Shown here piece by piece: positions 15,613 through 15,815 of a DNA stretch of 15,815 bases; position 1 is the first letter of the stretch; each line of letters starts with the position of its first letter. Origin of the DNA: Hyphomicrobiales bacterium (GTDB taxonomy: Bacteria; Pseudomonadota; Alphaproteobacteria; Rhizobiales; Xanthobacteraceae); assembly GCA_016210825.1 (NCBI GenBank), contig JACQTM010000341.1, positions 1 through 15,815 of the forward strand. The letters are read 5' to 3'. A program made the translations under genes and the position numbers. The notes under the pieces were generated by a model. The model was not told where the DNA came from. It saw only the letters and a program-made list of their open reading frames with translations, and did not search any database.

Positions 15613-15698
15613 GACTTAAATGTTCTAAAGATGTTGCTGAGAAGTCACAGAATACTGTTGCCCAATGTCCACATCATTTGATCAACATTTTATCATCA
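15613..15698. promoter_or_regulatory. AT-rich divergent region between ilvD and the glycosylase gene, with a palindrome
   Basis: This stretch is clearly richer in A/T than its neighbours and should carry the promoters for ilvD (leftward) and the glycosylase gene (rightward). It contains a perfect 8-base palindrome TTGATCAA (15678-15685), whose left arm TTGAT pairs again with ATCAA at 15695-15699, 12 bases further on. On the plus strand TCCACA (15668-15673) and TATCAT (15691-15696), 17 bases apart, could be -35 and -10 elements. No known operator was recognised. Confidence 0.35.
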
Positions 15699-15815
15699 AT
15701 GGCGGAGCCTAAAAAACGCCAAATGAAGCTCGGCCGCAGCTTCTTCGATCGCTCCGTTCACCGCGTCGCCCCTGACTTGATCGGCGCGACGCTGGTGGTT
15801 AACGGCGTGGGCGGC
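15699..15815 (+). CDS. DNA-3-methyladenine glycosylase (AAG/MPG family), N-terminal fragment
   Basis: Thirty-nine codons reach the right edge of the window. The sequence LGRSFFDRSVHRVAPDLIGATLVV is the characteristic beginning of the AAG/MPG family, which excises alkylated purines in base excision repair; the rest of the gene is outside. ATG 15699 (MAEPKKRQM) is taken as start. A second ATG at 15723 (MKLGRSFF) is a realistic alternative, because GGAG lies some 15 bases upstream and the best -10-like element would place the transcript start near 15703. The conserved L-G-R-x-F/FDR and A-x-DLIGA residues are intact. It is divergent from ilvD. Confidence 0.88.
   Translation, partial: MAEPKKRQMKLGRSFFDRSVHRVAPDLIGATLVVNGVGG

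Noticed and set aside
13796..15619. A 607-codon open frame on the plus strand opposite ilvD
   Set aside because: It is the mirror of a well-supported ilvD in GC-rich sequence, is His/Arg/Gly-rich and matches no family. Antisense frames of this length are common when the true gene has strong GC3 bias.
1..15815. CRISPR arrays, insertion sequences, tRNA or rRNA genes, phage or defence genes
   Set aside because: I looked for regularly spaced repeats, transposase motifs, flanking terminal repeats and tRNA-like folds on both strands and saw none.

Overview
The window looks like ordinary chromosomal sequence from an alphaproteobacterium, most likely Hyphomicrobiales (Bradyrhizobium/Xanthobacteraceae-like). 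The reasons are the GC-rich, strongly GC3-biased coding sequence, a dgt-family gene divergent from erpA, a 574-residue IlvD of the rhizobial type followed by an ExoR-like Sel1 repeat protein, and a fused TRAP permease with a TAXI binding protein. The order is an inference from gene content and protein character, not from a database match. There are no tRNA or rRNA genes, insertion sequences, integrases or CRISPR arrays. No gene-free stretch exceeds about 225 bases, so coding density is very high.

Layout. (1) Positions 2-478 hold the 3' part of a cyclic-di-GMP phosphodiesterase (EAL domain), ending against a dGTPase-like HD hydrolase (dgt family, minus strand, to 1680 or 1728). (2) Divergent from that is erpA (1843-2187), an A-type Fe-S carrier. 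(3) From 2182 to 8458 everything is on the minus strand. Read in transcription order it is a periplasmic adaptor, an RND pump, an exported patatin-like lipase and a small secreted protein of unknown function. (4) xthA (8669-9463) is on the plus strand. (5) A two-gene TRAP-TAXI uptake operon follows (9689-12864), preceded by a possible 33-codon upstream ORF that overlaps its start. (6) On the minus strand, ilvD (13754-15478) is followed by an overlapping exoR-like gene (12889-13767). (7) At the right edge is the first 39 codons of a DNA-3-methyladenine glycosylase (15699 to the window end), divergent from ilvD.

How the genes work together. The adaptor and RND pump form the inner-membrane and periplasmic parts of a tripartite efflux system, with the outer-membrane channel encoded elsewhere. 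The TRAP permease and TAXI protein form a sodium- or proton-driven importer for an unknown substrate. ErpA could supply Fe-S clusters to client enzymes such as IlvD, although nothing in the sequence links the two. XthA, the dGTPase-like protein and the glycosylase belong to DNA repair and nucleotide pool control. Several gene ends overlap: EAL/dgt and erpA/small secreted gene at their stops, and ilvD/exoR-like and permease/TAXI head to tail.

I found no convincing new multi-gene system. The observations most worth checking are the short ORF that ends on the TRAP permease start, the exported patatin plus small secreted protein pair, and the coupling of ilvD to an ExoR-like periplasmic regulator.
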